A stretch of 64,000 nt of DNA, from positions 372,001-436,000 of the forward strand of contig NZ_JACSCY010000004.1 of NCBI RefSeq assembly GCF_014333615.1, in the 5' to 3' direction. Both the position numbers and the translations under genes were made by a program. The notes under the pieces were generated by a model that was not told where the DNA came from, searched no databases, and was given only the letters and a program-made list of their open reading frames with translations. Shown one piece after another: positions 25,345-32,287 of this stretch. Positions within the stretch are counted from its first letter, which is position 1, and every line of letters starts with the position of its first letter. The DNA is from Hymenobacter citatus (GTDB taxonomy: Bacteria; Bacteroidota; Bacteroidia; Cytophagales; Hymenobacteraceae).

Positions 25345-26397
25345 TTACTGTTTGATGAAAAGCAGGCCAAGCATGCCCAGCGCGTACAGCACCAGTACTG
25401 CCCACGAGTCGAGGCCCAGGCGGCCTACCTGCCGACGCGAGCGAAACACCAGTCCCACCGCGTACACGCTGCTCAGCAAAATGCCCAAACCGGTGAGATA
25501 TAGGTCGGAGGCCTGGGCACTCGGAAGCACCGCCTTGCCCGATACCAGCGCGGCCAGCAGAAATAGCACGGGCAGAAAGGCATTGCCCCCAAAAATGTCG
25601 CTTACTACCAACTCCGGCTTGCCCAATTGCAAGGCTGCCAGCCCAGTCGATACTTCGGGTAGGGAGGTGGCTGCGGCCAGCACCGTGGCGCCAAAAAGCA
25701 GGCCCGTCATGCCCCATTGGTCGGCTAGCTGCTCGCCGCTGACTTCCAATGCCCAACCAGCTAGCAACGTAGCCAGAGCCGCTGCCCCAAATACCAGTGC
25801 CACACGCCGGGTGCTGCTCCCGGTGAAGGGCTTCTGCTTCGACGAAGCGTCGTCGGGGGGAGCGGGGCGGCCGTTAGCAGGCGCGTGGGGCCGCCAGGGT
25901 AGGCCACGCTGAGCCTTACCAATAAGAAACACACCGCCCATCCATAGCAGCACCAGCACTACCTCGGCTGGCGACACGCGCCCACCCAGCAGGCCCACGG
26001 GCAACTGAGCGCCGAGGACCACTACCGTGAGTACCGCCACGACCAACAATGCTTCCAGTACTGGCTCCAACGTATGCACGCGGTGGGTAAGGGGCTTGTC
26101 GTGGCCCTGGCCGAAAGCATCCAGTACTACCAGCACCAGCGTTTGCACTGCAATACCGCCCAGTATGTTGCCCACAGCCAGCGACACCTGCCCCCGTAGG
26201 GCGGCACTCACGGTAATAACCAGCTCGGGTAGGTTGGTTACGATGGCCAGCAGCAGCAAACCGCCCAGCGCATCGCCCAACTTCAGGCGCTGGGCCAGCA
26301 CATCGGTAGTATCAGAAAGGTAGGTGCCGGCTTGCCACACTACCACGGCGGCCACCGCAAAAAGCGCTACCAGCAGCGCGGGCGAAAGATGGGACAT
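25345..26397 (-). CDS. Sodium/calcium exchanger-family (CaCA) cation antiporter
   Basis: An integral membrane protein of about 350 residues with two inverted halves. Each half holds an alpha-repeat: TNLPELVITVSAALRG with AVGNILGGIAVQT, and AATSLPEVSTGLAALQ with VVSDIFGGNAFLP. The acidic Glu in each LPE is the expected ion ligand. A cytoplasmic loop (about 165-215, PWRPHAPANGRPAPPDD) joins the halves. It likely exchanges Ca2+ or another cation for Na+ or H+. The ATG at 26395-26397 (MSHLSPALLVALF) is chosen; the longer frame to 26547 runs through a 26-bp palindrome in the divergent promoter region. It is divergent from the acyl-CoA-binding gene. Confidence 0.88.
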   Translation of the reverse strand: MSHLSPALLVALFAVAAVVVWQAGTYLSDTTDVLAQRLKLGDALGGLLLLAIVTNLPELVITVSAALRGQVSLAVGNILGGIAVQTLVLVVLDAFGQGHDKPLTHRVHTLEPVLEALLVVAVLTVVVLGAQLPVGLLGGRVSPAEVVLVLLWMGGVFLIGKAQRGLPWRPHAPANGRPAPPDDASSKQKPFTGSSTRRVALVFGAAALATLLAGWALEVSGEQLADQWGMTGLLFGATVLAAATSLPEVSTGLAALQLGKPELVVSDIFGGNAFLPVLFLLAALVSGKAVLPSAQASDLYLTGLGILLSSVYAVGLVFRSRRQVGRLGLDSWAVLVLYALGMLGLLFIKQ

Positions 26398-26472
26398 ACA
26401 AGCAGCGTAAGGTTGAGCTGCAGGTAGTACGTAGGAGAGGAGGGTAGGATAGCAGGGTAGCACAGTTTCAGG

Positions 26473-26505
26473 CGCAAAAGAATGCTGCATGCAGCATTCT
26501 TTGCG
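26473..26505. promoter_or_regulatory. Perfect 26-bp palindrome in a divergent promoter region
   Basis: Positions 26477-26502 form a perfect dyad with half-site AAAGAATGCTGCA. The symmetry continues as CGC/GCG after one bulged A. It lies between the cation exchanger (start 26397) and the acyl-CoA-binding protein gene (start 26557). Its length, symmetry and position suit an operator for a dimeric repressor; it is unlike the other palindromes, having no loop. Confidence 0.5.
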
Positions 26506-26556
26506 ACCTTTCTGTAACTTGCTCACCTTGTTTATTCCTTCATCCAATCAGTTCTT

Positions 26557-26814
26557 ATGACCACGCAGGAAGAATTTGAAGCCGCTGCCCAACGCGCGCA
26601 GCAACTCCCCAGCAAGCCCTCTAACACGGTACTGCTCCAGCTCTACGCCCTTTACAAGCAAGCCACCGAAGGCGACGTAACCGGCACCCGCCCCGGCGGC
26701 TTCGATTTCAAAGCCATTGCCAAGTACGACGCCTGGGCTGGCCTCAGTGGTAAAAGCAAAGAGTCGGCCCGCCAGGAATACGTGGCGCTGGTTGACTCCT
26801 TGGCTGGCGAGTAG
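26557..26814 (+). CDS. Acyl-CoA-binding protein (ACBP)
   Basis: An 85-residue four-helix protein that binds long-chain acyl-CoA esters in the cytoplasm. The family pattern is complete: FEAAAQRAQQLPSKPS, LLQLYALYKQATEGD, then KYDAWAGLSGKSKESARQEYV with the Lys and Tyr that contact the CoA phosphate and adenine. ACBPs are typical of eukaryotes and occur in a minority of bacteria. Length is normal. A perfect palindrome lies 55 bp upstream, and the stop codon abuts an octamer array that begins a composite palindrome. Confidence 0.93.
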   Translation: MTTQEEFEAAAQRAQQLPSKPSNTVLLQLYALYKQATEGDVTGTRPGGFDFKAIAKYDAWAGLSGKSKESARQEYVALVDSLAGE

Positions 26815-27005
26815 TGAGATGGTGAGATGGTGAAATGGTGAGTAAAGAATACGTGTGTCATCCTGAGCTTGCGAAGGACCTTCTGCCAGTTGAACGAGCC
26901 GTTGTTACGTTAGTCGTTCACGCGTGAGAAGGTCCTTCGCAAGCTCAGGATGACACACGTATTCTTTACTCACCATCTCACCATTTCACCATCTCACCAT
27001 TTCAC
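26815..27005. repeat. Composite palindrome filling an entire convergent gap (GAAGGACCTT family, copy 3)
   Basis: From outside inward: an octamer array (GAGATGGT, GAGATGGT, GAAATGGT), a spacer GAGTAAAGAATACG, then TGTCATCCTGAGCTTGCGAAGG and the loop in orientation A, followed by complementary segments in reverse. The right-hand octamer array has one or two more units than the left. The element starts directly after the ACBP stop codon and ends directly before the CDGSH gene stop codon, so it occupies the whole gap. Confidence 0.92.
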
Positions 27006-27230
27006 CTACTGTTTGGGAGCAGGTAGGTCGAAGGCTTTGGCGTCGTGCTCGAAGTGGCCTTTGTGGGAGCCGTCGCAGAAGGGTTTCTGGGCCGAGAGGC
27101 CACAGCGGCAGATGCTGATACGCTCGCGGCCACCCAGGCCATAGGGGTTGCCTTGCGCATCTACCAGCTCAAAATCGTTGCCTTCTACGCGCAATGAGCC
27201 ATTATTGAGAACCGTAAGTTTGGTTGCCAT
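27006..27230 (-). CDS. CDGSH iron-sulfur domain protein
   Basis: A 74-residue protein with the full CDGSH motif C-x-C-x2-S-x3-P-x-C-D-G-S-H (Cys41, Cys43, Cys52, His56), which holds a redox-active, pH-sensitive 2Fe-2S cluster, as in mitoNEET-like proteins. The N-terminal part is a short beta-rich extension (LTVLNNGSLRVEGNDFELVD). It has no membrane anchor, so it is cytoplasmic. Function in bacteria is not settled; electron or cluster transfer is likely. It is convergent with the ACBP gene, with the composite palindrome between. Confidence 0.94.
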   Translation of the reverse strand: MATKLTVLNNGSLRVEGNDFELVDAQGNPYGLGGRERISICRCGLSAQKPFCDGSHKGHFEHDAKAFDLPAPKQ

Positions 27231-27299
27231 CTTTGAAAAAATTAGGGTTAGTGAACCGTAAAGATAACCGCTGGGGTGGCAACGGCCTGCGCCGGAGAG

Positions 27300-27818
27300 C
27301 TACGCCAGCTCCTTGCGCAGGATAAAATCGTTCATCCAGTACGGCCCAATCGGAATATCGTCTTCGCGGTGGCGCTGGTAGCCCAGGCGCTCGTAGAACG
27401 ACACGGCCGGGTTGTAGCGATTCACGTTCAGCTCCAGCGTATGGCCACCAGCGGCGCGCACAGCGTCTTCTACGGCTGCTACTAGCCGCTGCCCCAGGCC
27501 CTGTCCCTGGTGCGAGGGTAACACGTAGATTTTGTGTAGCTTATATAGGGCCTCATCTGTAAGCAGGCGCGAAAACGATGCGTAGCCGGCTGGATGCCCC
27601 TCTACCAACAGCAGCAAAAAGCTGTGCTGATCGTCGGTCATTTGGCGGTGTAGAGAGGCGGGAGTATAAATCACCCGATACATGTAATCGATCTGTTCCT
27701 TGGAAAGGATAAATCGATATGTGGGCTCCCAGGTGGCTTCGGCCAGCGAGATGATGGTAGGAATATCCGCCAGGGTGGCAGGCTGAACGGCAACGGTAAC
27801 AGGTGAAGAGGCGGACAT
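27300..27818 (-). CDS. GNAT-family N-acetyltransferase
   Basis: A 172-residue GNAT protein. It has an N-terminal strand-helix (VAVQPATLADIPTIISLAEATW), a central strand pair (HSFLLLLVEGHPAGYASF), the acetyl-CoA loop in LHKIYVLPSHQGQGLGQRLVAAVEDA (Q-x2-G-x-G motif), and C-terminal NVNRYNPAVSFYERLGYQ. The substrate is unknown. The ATG at 27816-27818 (MSASSPVTVAV) is used; another at 27834-27836 would add six residues, and the very long frame beyond overlaps the opposite-strand gene. It is divergent from the gene at 27966. Confidence 0.92.
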   Translation of the reverse strand: MSASSPVTVAVQPATLADIPTIISLAEATWEPTYRFILSKEQIDYMYRVIYTPASLHRQMTDDQHSFLLLLVEGHPAGYASFSRLLTDEALYKLHKIYVLPSHQGQGLGQRLVAAVEDAVRAAGGHTLELNVNRYNPAVSFYERLGYQRHREDDIPIGPYWMNDFILRKELA

Positions 27819-27965
27819 AGACCGCAAAAACGGCATTTTTCGCGGAAAAAGCGAATTTTGCCTGCGTTCCATTACATCTTTGGGCCGGAAATTGTCGTTG
27901 GGAGGGTAGGGCTGGCTGGGGCTGGCCCGTCTGTACCAATGGCTTCGGCCGGTTTTCTTGCGAAA

Positions 27966-28619
27966 ATGAAAAAATACGCTTTCCCTTTTCTGTTGGCCGC
28001 CGCTGCCACTGCTTGGCTGCCATTTGCTCCTGCTACCGCGCAAACCACTACGCCCAACCATACGCAGTCGAAAGCGGAAACAGAGCTGCGCAGCTTCTCG
28101 GCCTGGGTGAACCAGCAGGTAGACAAAGCTGATGCCGGTGCCCGCCGCAACTGGCCCGCACTGATGGCCAACTTCGACCGCCAGAGTCAGCGCCTCGACC
28201 GCGCCACCGACAGCCTTTCGTCGCAGTCGAAGCGTGAGTATGCGCAGCAGAAGACGCGCTACAAGGACTGGGCTATCCAACAGCAGCGCCTGGAGGCGCA
28301 GGCCGCGCAACCCACTACCGCGCAACAGGCTCAGCGCCGCCTGCTCAACGAGGATGTGCAAATTAGCAAAGCCCGTGGCTCGGAAATGGTGGATTTATAC
28401 TCGCGTTTTATTGACGCTACCCGCGCCCAGCGCCGCCAGTGGACCGACGCCGAATGGGCCGAGGCCAGCACTGTGCTGAGCGCCCTCAACGCTCGTTATA
28501 GCCAGGTGCGTAGCGAAATTGCGATGGAAGACCGCCTACGCATTCGCTCCTGGCAAGGCGAGTTTCGGACCTTCGAAAAGGCCCGCAGTATGAAAGATAT
28601 CGTGACGGACGACAAGTAG
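27966..28619 (+). CDS. Exported helical protein of unknown function
   Basis: A 217-residue protein with a clear signal peptide (MKKYAFPFLLAAAATAWLP, cleavage near ATAQ-T). The mature part is charged and helical, with Gln/Arg-rich segments (SKREYAQQKTRYKDWAIQQQ, DATRAQRRQWTDAEWAE) that could form coiled coils. No family is assigned. It is probably periplasmic. The ATG at 27966-27968 is fixed by the signal peptide; the frame upstream is open but not protein-like. A terminator hairpin follows, overlapping the 3' end of the convergent gene. Confidence 0.75.
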   Translation: MKKYAFPFLLAAAATAWLPFAPATAQTTTPNHTQSKAETELRSFSAWVNQQVDKADAGARRNWPALMANFDRQSQRLDRATDSLSSQSKREYAQQKTRYKDWAIQQQRLEAQAAQPTTAQQAQRRLLNEDVQISKARGSEMVDLYSRFIDATRAQRRQWTDAEWAEASTVLSALNARYSQVRSEIAMEDRLRIRSWQGEFRTFEKARSMKDIVTDDK

Positions 28620-28634
28620 CCGGGCACATGATCG

Positions 28635-28690
28635 GCCCTGATGTGGCGCGGAACTTATTGCGTCCGGAGCCACGTCAGGGCTGTTTCTTT
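28635..28690 (+). terminator. Terminator overlapping the end of the convergent gene
   Basis: GCCCTGATGTGGC (28635-28647) pairs with GCCACGTCAGGGC (28669-28681) with one wobble. A T-rich tail follows on the plus strand. The loop contains the stop codon of the minus-strand gene at 28655, so the structure may serve both transcripts. Confidence 0.6.
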
Positions 28691-29098
28691 GTCGTAATCG
28701 TAGAAAAGCTGGATGGGCAAGTGCAAGCGCACCCGGTCGGCAAACCGACGGCTGATGAGCTGGTTGGAAACATCCGGCGACAAGACGTAGGCAATAGCAC
28801 ACAGGCCGTTGAGGATGGCATTAGGTAGCCACTCAAACTCCAGCCAGGGCATGGCCTCGGCCCAGTCGCCGGTGGTAGCCGTTTTGTCGTTGTAGAGACG
28901 AGTAATACGCCGGATGTTCTGAAGCTGCAGAAAGGATTCGGCTACTTGTATCACCTCCACGTTGGTAATATGGCCTGTCCAAACCACGTACAGCAACTCG
29001 TCTTGGGCGTGATAATAGGCAGTGGCAATAAGCTGGCCGAGTACGTCGTGTACGGGGTAGCAGTCGGTGGAGAGAGGATAAGCAATAGCCATAGCCAT
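28655..29098 (-). CDS. Small alpha/beta protein, possibly SpoIIAA/STAS-like
   Basis: A 147-residue cytoplasmic protein with a strand-helix alternation (ELLYVVWTGHITNVEVIQVAES, RITRLYNDKTATTG, AIAYVLSPDVSNQLISRRFADRV) and a C-terminus FYDYDKETALTWLRTQ. That ending recalls SpoIIAA-like/STAS-fold proteins, where a similar segment closes the sheet. I regard this as a weak fold guess. The ATG at 29096-29098 is used; another lies two codons in. It has no operon partner: it is convergent with one neighbour and divergent from the next. The 29099-29365 stretch upstream shows no gene apart from the kinase promoter. Confidence 0.7.
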   Translation of the reverse strand: MAMAIAYPLSTDCYPVHDVLGQLIATAYYHAQDELLYVVWTGHITNVEVIQVAESFLQLQNIRRITRLYNDKTATTGDWAEAMPWLEFEWLPNAILNGLCAIAYVLSPDVSNQLISRRFADRVRLHLPIQLFYDYDKETALTWLRTQ

Positions 29099-29319
29099 GA
29101 CCAGCTAAAGGGTGGGTAGAAAAGAAAATAGGCCGTACTAGTTGAGTGTGATACATCCTGAGGACGGAGCGTGCAAAGTGCAGGGCATGGTCCCCTGGTC
29201 GGCTGCAAAAAGAGCAGGCAGAGTAGTAGAACAATATACGGTTTTTATGGCAGCATAAGTAGCAGCCGCCCACTGTGAAATGCTGGTAAAAGACAGCGGC
29301 ACGGTTGCCGGCTTTCCGC

Positions 29320-29327
29320 TACTTTTG
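29320..29327 (+). promoter_or_regulatory. Candidate -7 box for the deoxynucleoside kinase gene
   Basis: TACTTTTG is an exact TAnnTTTG match, 38 bp upstream of the ATG. A TTG occurs upstream at 29305-29307, but at shorter spacing than usual. Confidence 0.4.
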
Positions 29328-29365
29328 TGGTTCTCTGTTTCTTCAGCTACCTGCTTTTTACGCTC

Positions 29366-29989
29366 ATGCACATCGCCATCGTCGGCAACATTGGGGCCGG
29401 CAAAACCACGCTGGCCAACAAGCTGGCCCACCACTTCAATTGGGAAGTGTTTCTGGAAGACGTCGACCACAATCCCTACCTCAAGGATTTCTACGACGAC
29501 ATGCCGCGCTGGGCTTTTCATCTCCAGGTTTATTTCTTGAACAGCCGCTTCCGGCAGGTGCAGCGCATCAAGGAGCTGCAACGGGCCGGCAAAGGCGTAA
29601 TTCAGGACCGCACCATTTACGAGGACGCGCACATCTTTGCGGCCAACCTGCACGAGTCGCGCCTGATGACGGAGCGCGACTACCAGAATTACTGCAACCT
29701 GTTCGAGTCGATGATCAGTATGGTAGACGCGCCCGACCTGCTGCTCTACCTCAAGGCCGACCTACCCAAGCTCATCCAGCAAATCGAGAAGCGCAACCGC
29801 GACTACGAGAACAACATCAAAATCGAATATCTCAAAAACCTCAACGAGCACTACGAAAAGTGGATCAGCGGCTACAAAAACGGCAAACTGCTGGTCATCG
29901 ACGTCAATAACCTCGACTACGTGCACAACCCCGAAGACCTCGGCATCGTCATCGAGCGGATTAATAGCACGTTGTTTGGGCTGTTTTAA
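29366..29989 (+). CDS. Deoxynucleoside kinase
   Basis: A 207-residue kinase of the dNK/dCK/dGK family that phosphorylates deoxynucleosides for dNTP salvage. It has the P-loop GNIGAGKTTLA (residues 7-17), a substrate segment FLEDVDHNPYLKDFY, RWAFHLQVYFLNSRF, the DRTIYEDAHIFA signature and a lid region with RNRDYENN. The ATG at 29366-29368 gives the usual start just ahead of the P-loop. Substrate preference cannot be read from sequence alone. Convergent with the DUF2461 gene across a composite palindrome. Confidence 0.93.
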   Translation: MHIAIVGNIGAGKTTLANKLAHHFNWEVFLEDVDHNPYLKDFYDDMPRWAFHLQVYFLNSRFRQVQRIKELQRAGKGVIQDRTIYEDAHIFAANLHESRLMTERDYQNYCNLFESMISMVDAPDLLLYLKADLPKLIQQIEKRNRDYENNIKIEYLKNLNEHYEKWISGYKNGKLLVIDVNNLDYVHNPEDLGIVIERINSTLFGLF

Positions 29990-29991
29990 AG

Positions 29992-30205
29992 AATGGTGAA
30001 GTTGTGAGTTTGTGAAGTTGTGAATGCAACAAGCGTCTGTCATCCTGAGCGGAGCGAAGGACCTTATGCCAGTTGAACGAGTCGTTGTTACGCTTGCCGT
30101 TCTGAGGTGATAAGGTCCTTCGCTCCGCTCAGGATGACAGACGCTTTGCTATTTCCTATTCACCACTTCACAAACTCACCATTTCACTATCTCACCATCT
30201 CACCA
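29992..30205. repeat. Composite palindrome in a convergent gap (GAAGGACCTT family, copy 4)
   Basis: Core 30032-30145: GCGTCTGTCATCCTGAGCGG to its complement, with variable arm GGAGC and loop orientation A. Inverted octamer arrays flank it: GAAGTTGT, GAGTTTGT, GAAGTTGT on the left and CACCACTTCACAAACTCACC with further units on the right. It runs from the kinase stop to the DUF2461 stop. Confidence 0.9.
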
Positions 30206-30871
30206 TTATTCCTCCCCAATGGCCTGATTGAGAAACTGCACCAGCGGCTGTGCTATGCGCAGGCTTTCAACGGCTTTTTCCACGAAATTAGGTTGCAGTA
30301 ACTCGGCGTCGGAGATGGGGCGGCTTACCAGAAAGCTTTTCATCTTGAGCCATTCGATATCAGGGTCGTGTTTGTCGTAGCCTTTGGGTGGGCGCTGGAG
30401 CCGGTCGCCCTCCAGGCCGTCGGGGAAGTGGCGCACAAAATCGGGGTGCTGGCGCAGGGCGTGAAAGGCATCGGGGGAGTAATGGATTTCCTGGCGGATG
30501 CGTTGCAGGCTGGCGGTGTCGGGCAGCCACTTGCCGGCGCCCAGCCAGGAGTTGCCGGGCTCCAGCGTCAGGAAGTAGCCCGCCCAGCGCGAGTGCCTAC
30601 CCTCGGCCTTGAGGCCCGCGCCCATGTGGCGCTTGTAAGGCTCCTGGCCCTGCTGAAACCGGTCGTTTTTGTTGATACGGTACATCGTTTCGCCGGCTGT
30701 GAGAGTTTGCAGCGCTGGTTCGAAACGCTGCACGCCTTGGAGCACTTCCGCTACCAGCTCCTTGAACACGGCGCGGGCCTGGTGGTACTCGGCCCGGTGG
30801 TCATCCATCCAGGGCTTGTTGTTGTTGGCGGCCAGGCCGCGCAGAAATTCCAGTAGTACAGCACGATTCAT
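30206..30871 (-). CDS. DUF2461 / TIGR02453-family protein
   Basis: A 221-residue cytoplasmic protein of the DUF2461 family, whose biochemical role is unknown. Family hallmarks are the N-terminal FLRGLAANNNKPWMDDHRAEY, then RINKNDRFQQGQEPYKRHMG, a beta-rich centre (GYFLTLEPGNSWLGAGKW) and KGYDKHDPDIEWLKMKSF. Length is typical. The start ATG is at 30869-30871. It is downstream of the MOSC gene on the same strand, but a palindrome separates them. Confidence 0.9.
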   Translation of the reverse strand: MNRAVLLEFLRGLAANNNKPWMDDHRAEYHQARAVFKELVAEVLQGVQRFEPALQTLTAGETMYRINKNDRFQQGQEPYKRHMGAGLKAEGRHSRWAGYFLTLEPGNSWLGAGKWLPDTASLQRIRQEIHYSPDAFHALRQHPDFVRHFPDGLEGDRLQRPPKGYDKHDPDIEWLKMKSFLVSRPISDAELLQPNFVEKAVESLRIAQPLVQFLNQAIGEE

Positions 30872-30950
30872 GGCTGGGCATACGAGGCAGGGTAGGCGGG
30901 AGTTGGGTAGGGTAGGGGTGAGGGTAATGAATGGTGAGTAAAGAATATGG

Positions 30951-31052
30951 CTGTCATCCTGAGCTTGCGAAGGACCTTCTCACACGCGAACGAGCCGTTG
31001 GTACACTTGCCGTTCTTGCATGAGAAGATCCTTCGCAAGCTCAGGATGACAG
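30951..31052. repeat. Long palindromic element, GAAGGACCTT family (copy 5)
   Basis: CTGTCATCCTGAGCTTGCGAAGG to its complement, with loop orientation A (GAACGAGCCGTTGG...GCCGTTC). It is preceded by GAATGGTGAGTAAAGAATATGG, a remnant of the octamer and spacer seen at 26815-27005, and followed by a partial second arm (ACTCAGGATAACAGA). It is downstream of the MOSC gene. Confidence 0.88.
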
Positions 31053-31113
31053 ACAACTCAGGATAACAGATACAATTGGGTTAGTGTCGTTCAACGACGT
31101 TTACCACCCCCTA

Positions 31114-31135
31114 CCCCTCCTTAAAAAAGGAGGGG
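31114..31135. repeat. Small CCCCTCCTT hairpin
   Basis: CCCCTCCTT (31114-31122) and AAGGAGGGG (31127-31135) form a perfect stem 22 bp past the MOSC stop codon. It may be a terminator or a short relative of the CCCCTCC palindrome at 44374-44485. Confidence 0.45.
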
Positions 31136-31156
31136 AGTTCGTTCTAACTTCTGCTT

Positions 31157-31993
31157 CTAGCTATTCTCCTTATACCCCAGCACCGTCAGCGCGTCGCCTA
31201 TCCGGATGGTGCCCTGACTACCGGCCGTCACGTTCTGGCCGAACATCACCTTGCGGCCCACCGTGCGGTAGGAGGCCAGCGTGCTCAACGTCTCAGGGTT
31301 TTTCTGGGCAGTTTGCTGGTCGATGGTGGTGACCACGCAGCGCCCGCAGGCCCGCACGGCCCGGAAAGCCACGTCGCCTACCCGGAAATCAGTCCAGGTG
31401 TCCTCCGCAAACGGTTCGCCACCTGTGAAGACCAAGTTGGGCCGGAAGCGGTTCATGGGAACGGGCACGGCGAGGCGCTCGTTTAAGTCGTCCAGCGCGG
31501 CCTGCCCAATGAGTAGGTAGGGGTAGCCATCGGCGAAGCTCACAAGCGTGCCGGGCGGGTTCAGCTCGGGCTTGTCGGGCTCTACCTCACGCCGAACCAT
31601 GTCTGACATATACACCAGTCGGCACTCCTGACCCAGGGCTTCGGTCAGCCACTCGTCGGCGGCGGGAGTGCCGCGCCAAGCAAACACCATATCATCCCAA
31701 ATAGTCACGAATAGCGTTTTGTCCCGCTCTGCCTCAAACGGAATATAGAGCGGTAGTAGCTCGGGGCGCTGACGGTGCGTGAGCAGAAAGCCGTTGAAGG
31801 CGGGGGCTACGTCTAGCAGGGCCATGGTGGCAATCTGCCGCTGAGTCATGAACTGGTTGCGCGCATCCACAATTAGCCAGCGCCGGTCATATTGCAGACC
31901 ACGCCAGCCCACGGCTGCCTCCGTGAGCCGAATGCCACCCAAGGATTTAACAGGATAAATGTAGATATCGGAGAGGATGAGAGAAGTAGCCAT
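31157..31993 (-). CDS. MOSC domain protein (YcbX-like)
   Basis: A 278-residue protein with the MOSC N-terminal beta-barrel domain (LSDIYIYPVKSLGGIRLTEAAV, GLQYDRRWLIVDARNQFMTQRQ) and a C-terminal MOSC domain containing the conserved Cys in RACGRCVVTTID. MOSC proteins bind a molybdenum cofactor sulfido group or reduce N-hydroxylated compounds. The C-terminal ferredoxin domain of E. coli YcbX is absent. The ATG at 31991-31993 is chosen over one 33 bases upstream because it begins the conserved ILSDIYIYPVKS. Confidence 0.92.
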   Translation of the reverse strand: MATSLILSDIYIYPVKSLGGIRLTEAAVGWRGLQYDRRWLIVDARNQFMTQRQIATMALLDVAPAFNGFLLTHRQRPELLPLYIPFEAERDKTLFVTIWDDMVFAWRGTPAADEWLTEALGQECRLVYMSDMVRREVEPDKPELNPPGTLVSFADGYPYLLIGQAALDDLNERLAVPVPMNRFRPNLVFTGGEPFAEDTWTDFRVGDVAFRAVRACGRCVVTTIDQQTAQKNPETLSTLASYRTVGRKVMFGQNVTAGSQGTIRIGDALTVLGYKENS

Positions 31994-32034
31994 TGGGTAA
32001 AGGTAAGAGACGTAGGGTAGAGACACTCGATAAA

Positions 32035-32071
32035 GAACGTCATTTCAACCAGTGAGAGAAATCTCGCGTGT
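32035..32071. repeat. Solo arm of an AATCTCG-family palindrome
   Basis: GAACGTCATTTCAACCAGTGAGAGAAATCTCGCGTG matches one arm of the element at 22044-22136, but no complementary arm follows. It looks like a remnant left by deletion or by insertion of the neighbouring element at 32108. Confidence 0.6.
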
Positions 32072-32107
32072 TCCTATAGGTCGTCTTGGGTAGGCTCGCT
32101 CCGGGCC

Positions 32108-32200
32108 GTCATGCGGAGCGAAGCGAAGCATCTCGCTCGCATCGTTGGGTTAGTTGCACAACATCAGCACGCGAGATGCTTCGACTTCGCTTAGCATGAC
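32108..32200. repeat. Palindromic element, CATCTCG family (copy 3, degenerate)
   Basis: GTCATGCGGAGCGAAGCGAAGC to GCTTCGACTTCGCTTAGCATGAC with a CATCTCG core. The arms show several mismatches, more than in other copies. It stands between the T9SS gene's terminator and the MOSC gene. Confidence 0.7.
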
Positions 32201-32224
32201 GTTCTGAAGGAACCATGCAAACAC

Positions 32225-32261
32225 AAAAAAACCGGCGCGGGAGGTAAGTCCCGCGCCGGTT
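32225..32261 (-). terminator. Intrinsic terminator of the mosaic T9SS gene
   Basis: AACCGGCGCGGGA (32230-32242) pairs perfectly with TCCCGCGCCGGTT (32249-32261). On the minus strand a T-run follows. It lies about 27 bp past the stop codon. Confidence 0.92.
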
Positions 32262-32287
32262 TGGCTTTAAGCAACTATCTGCGAAGA

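Noticed and set aside
27819..28361. N-terminal extension of the GNAT frame to 353 residues
   Set aside because: The extension overlaps the signal-peptide gene on the other strand and has no relation to GNAT proteins; the domain begins at 27818.
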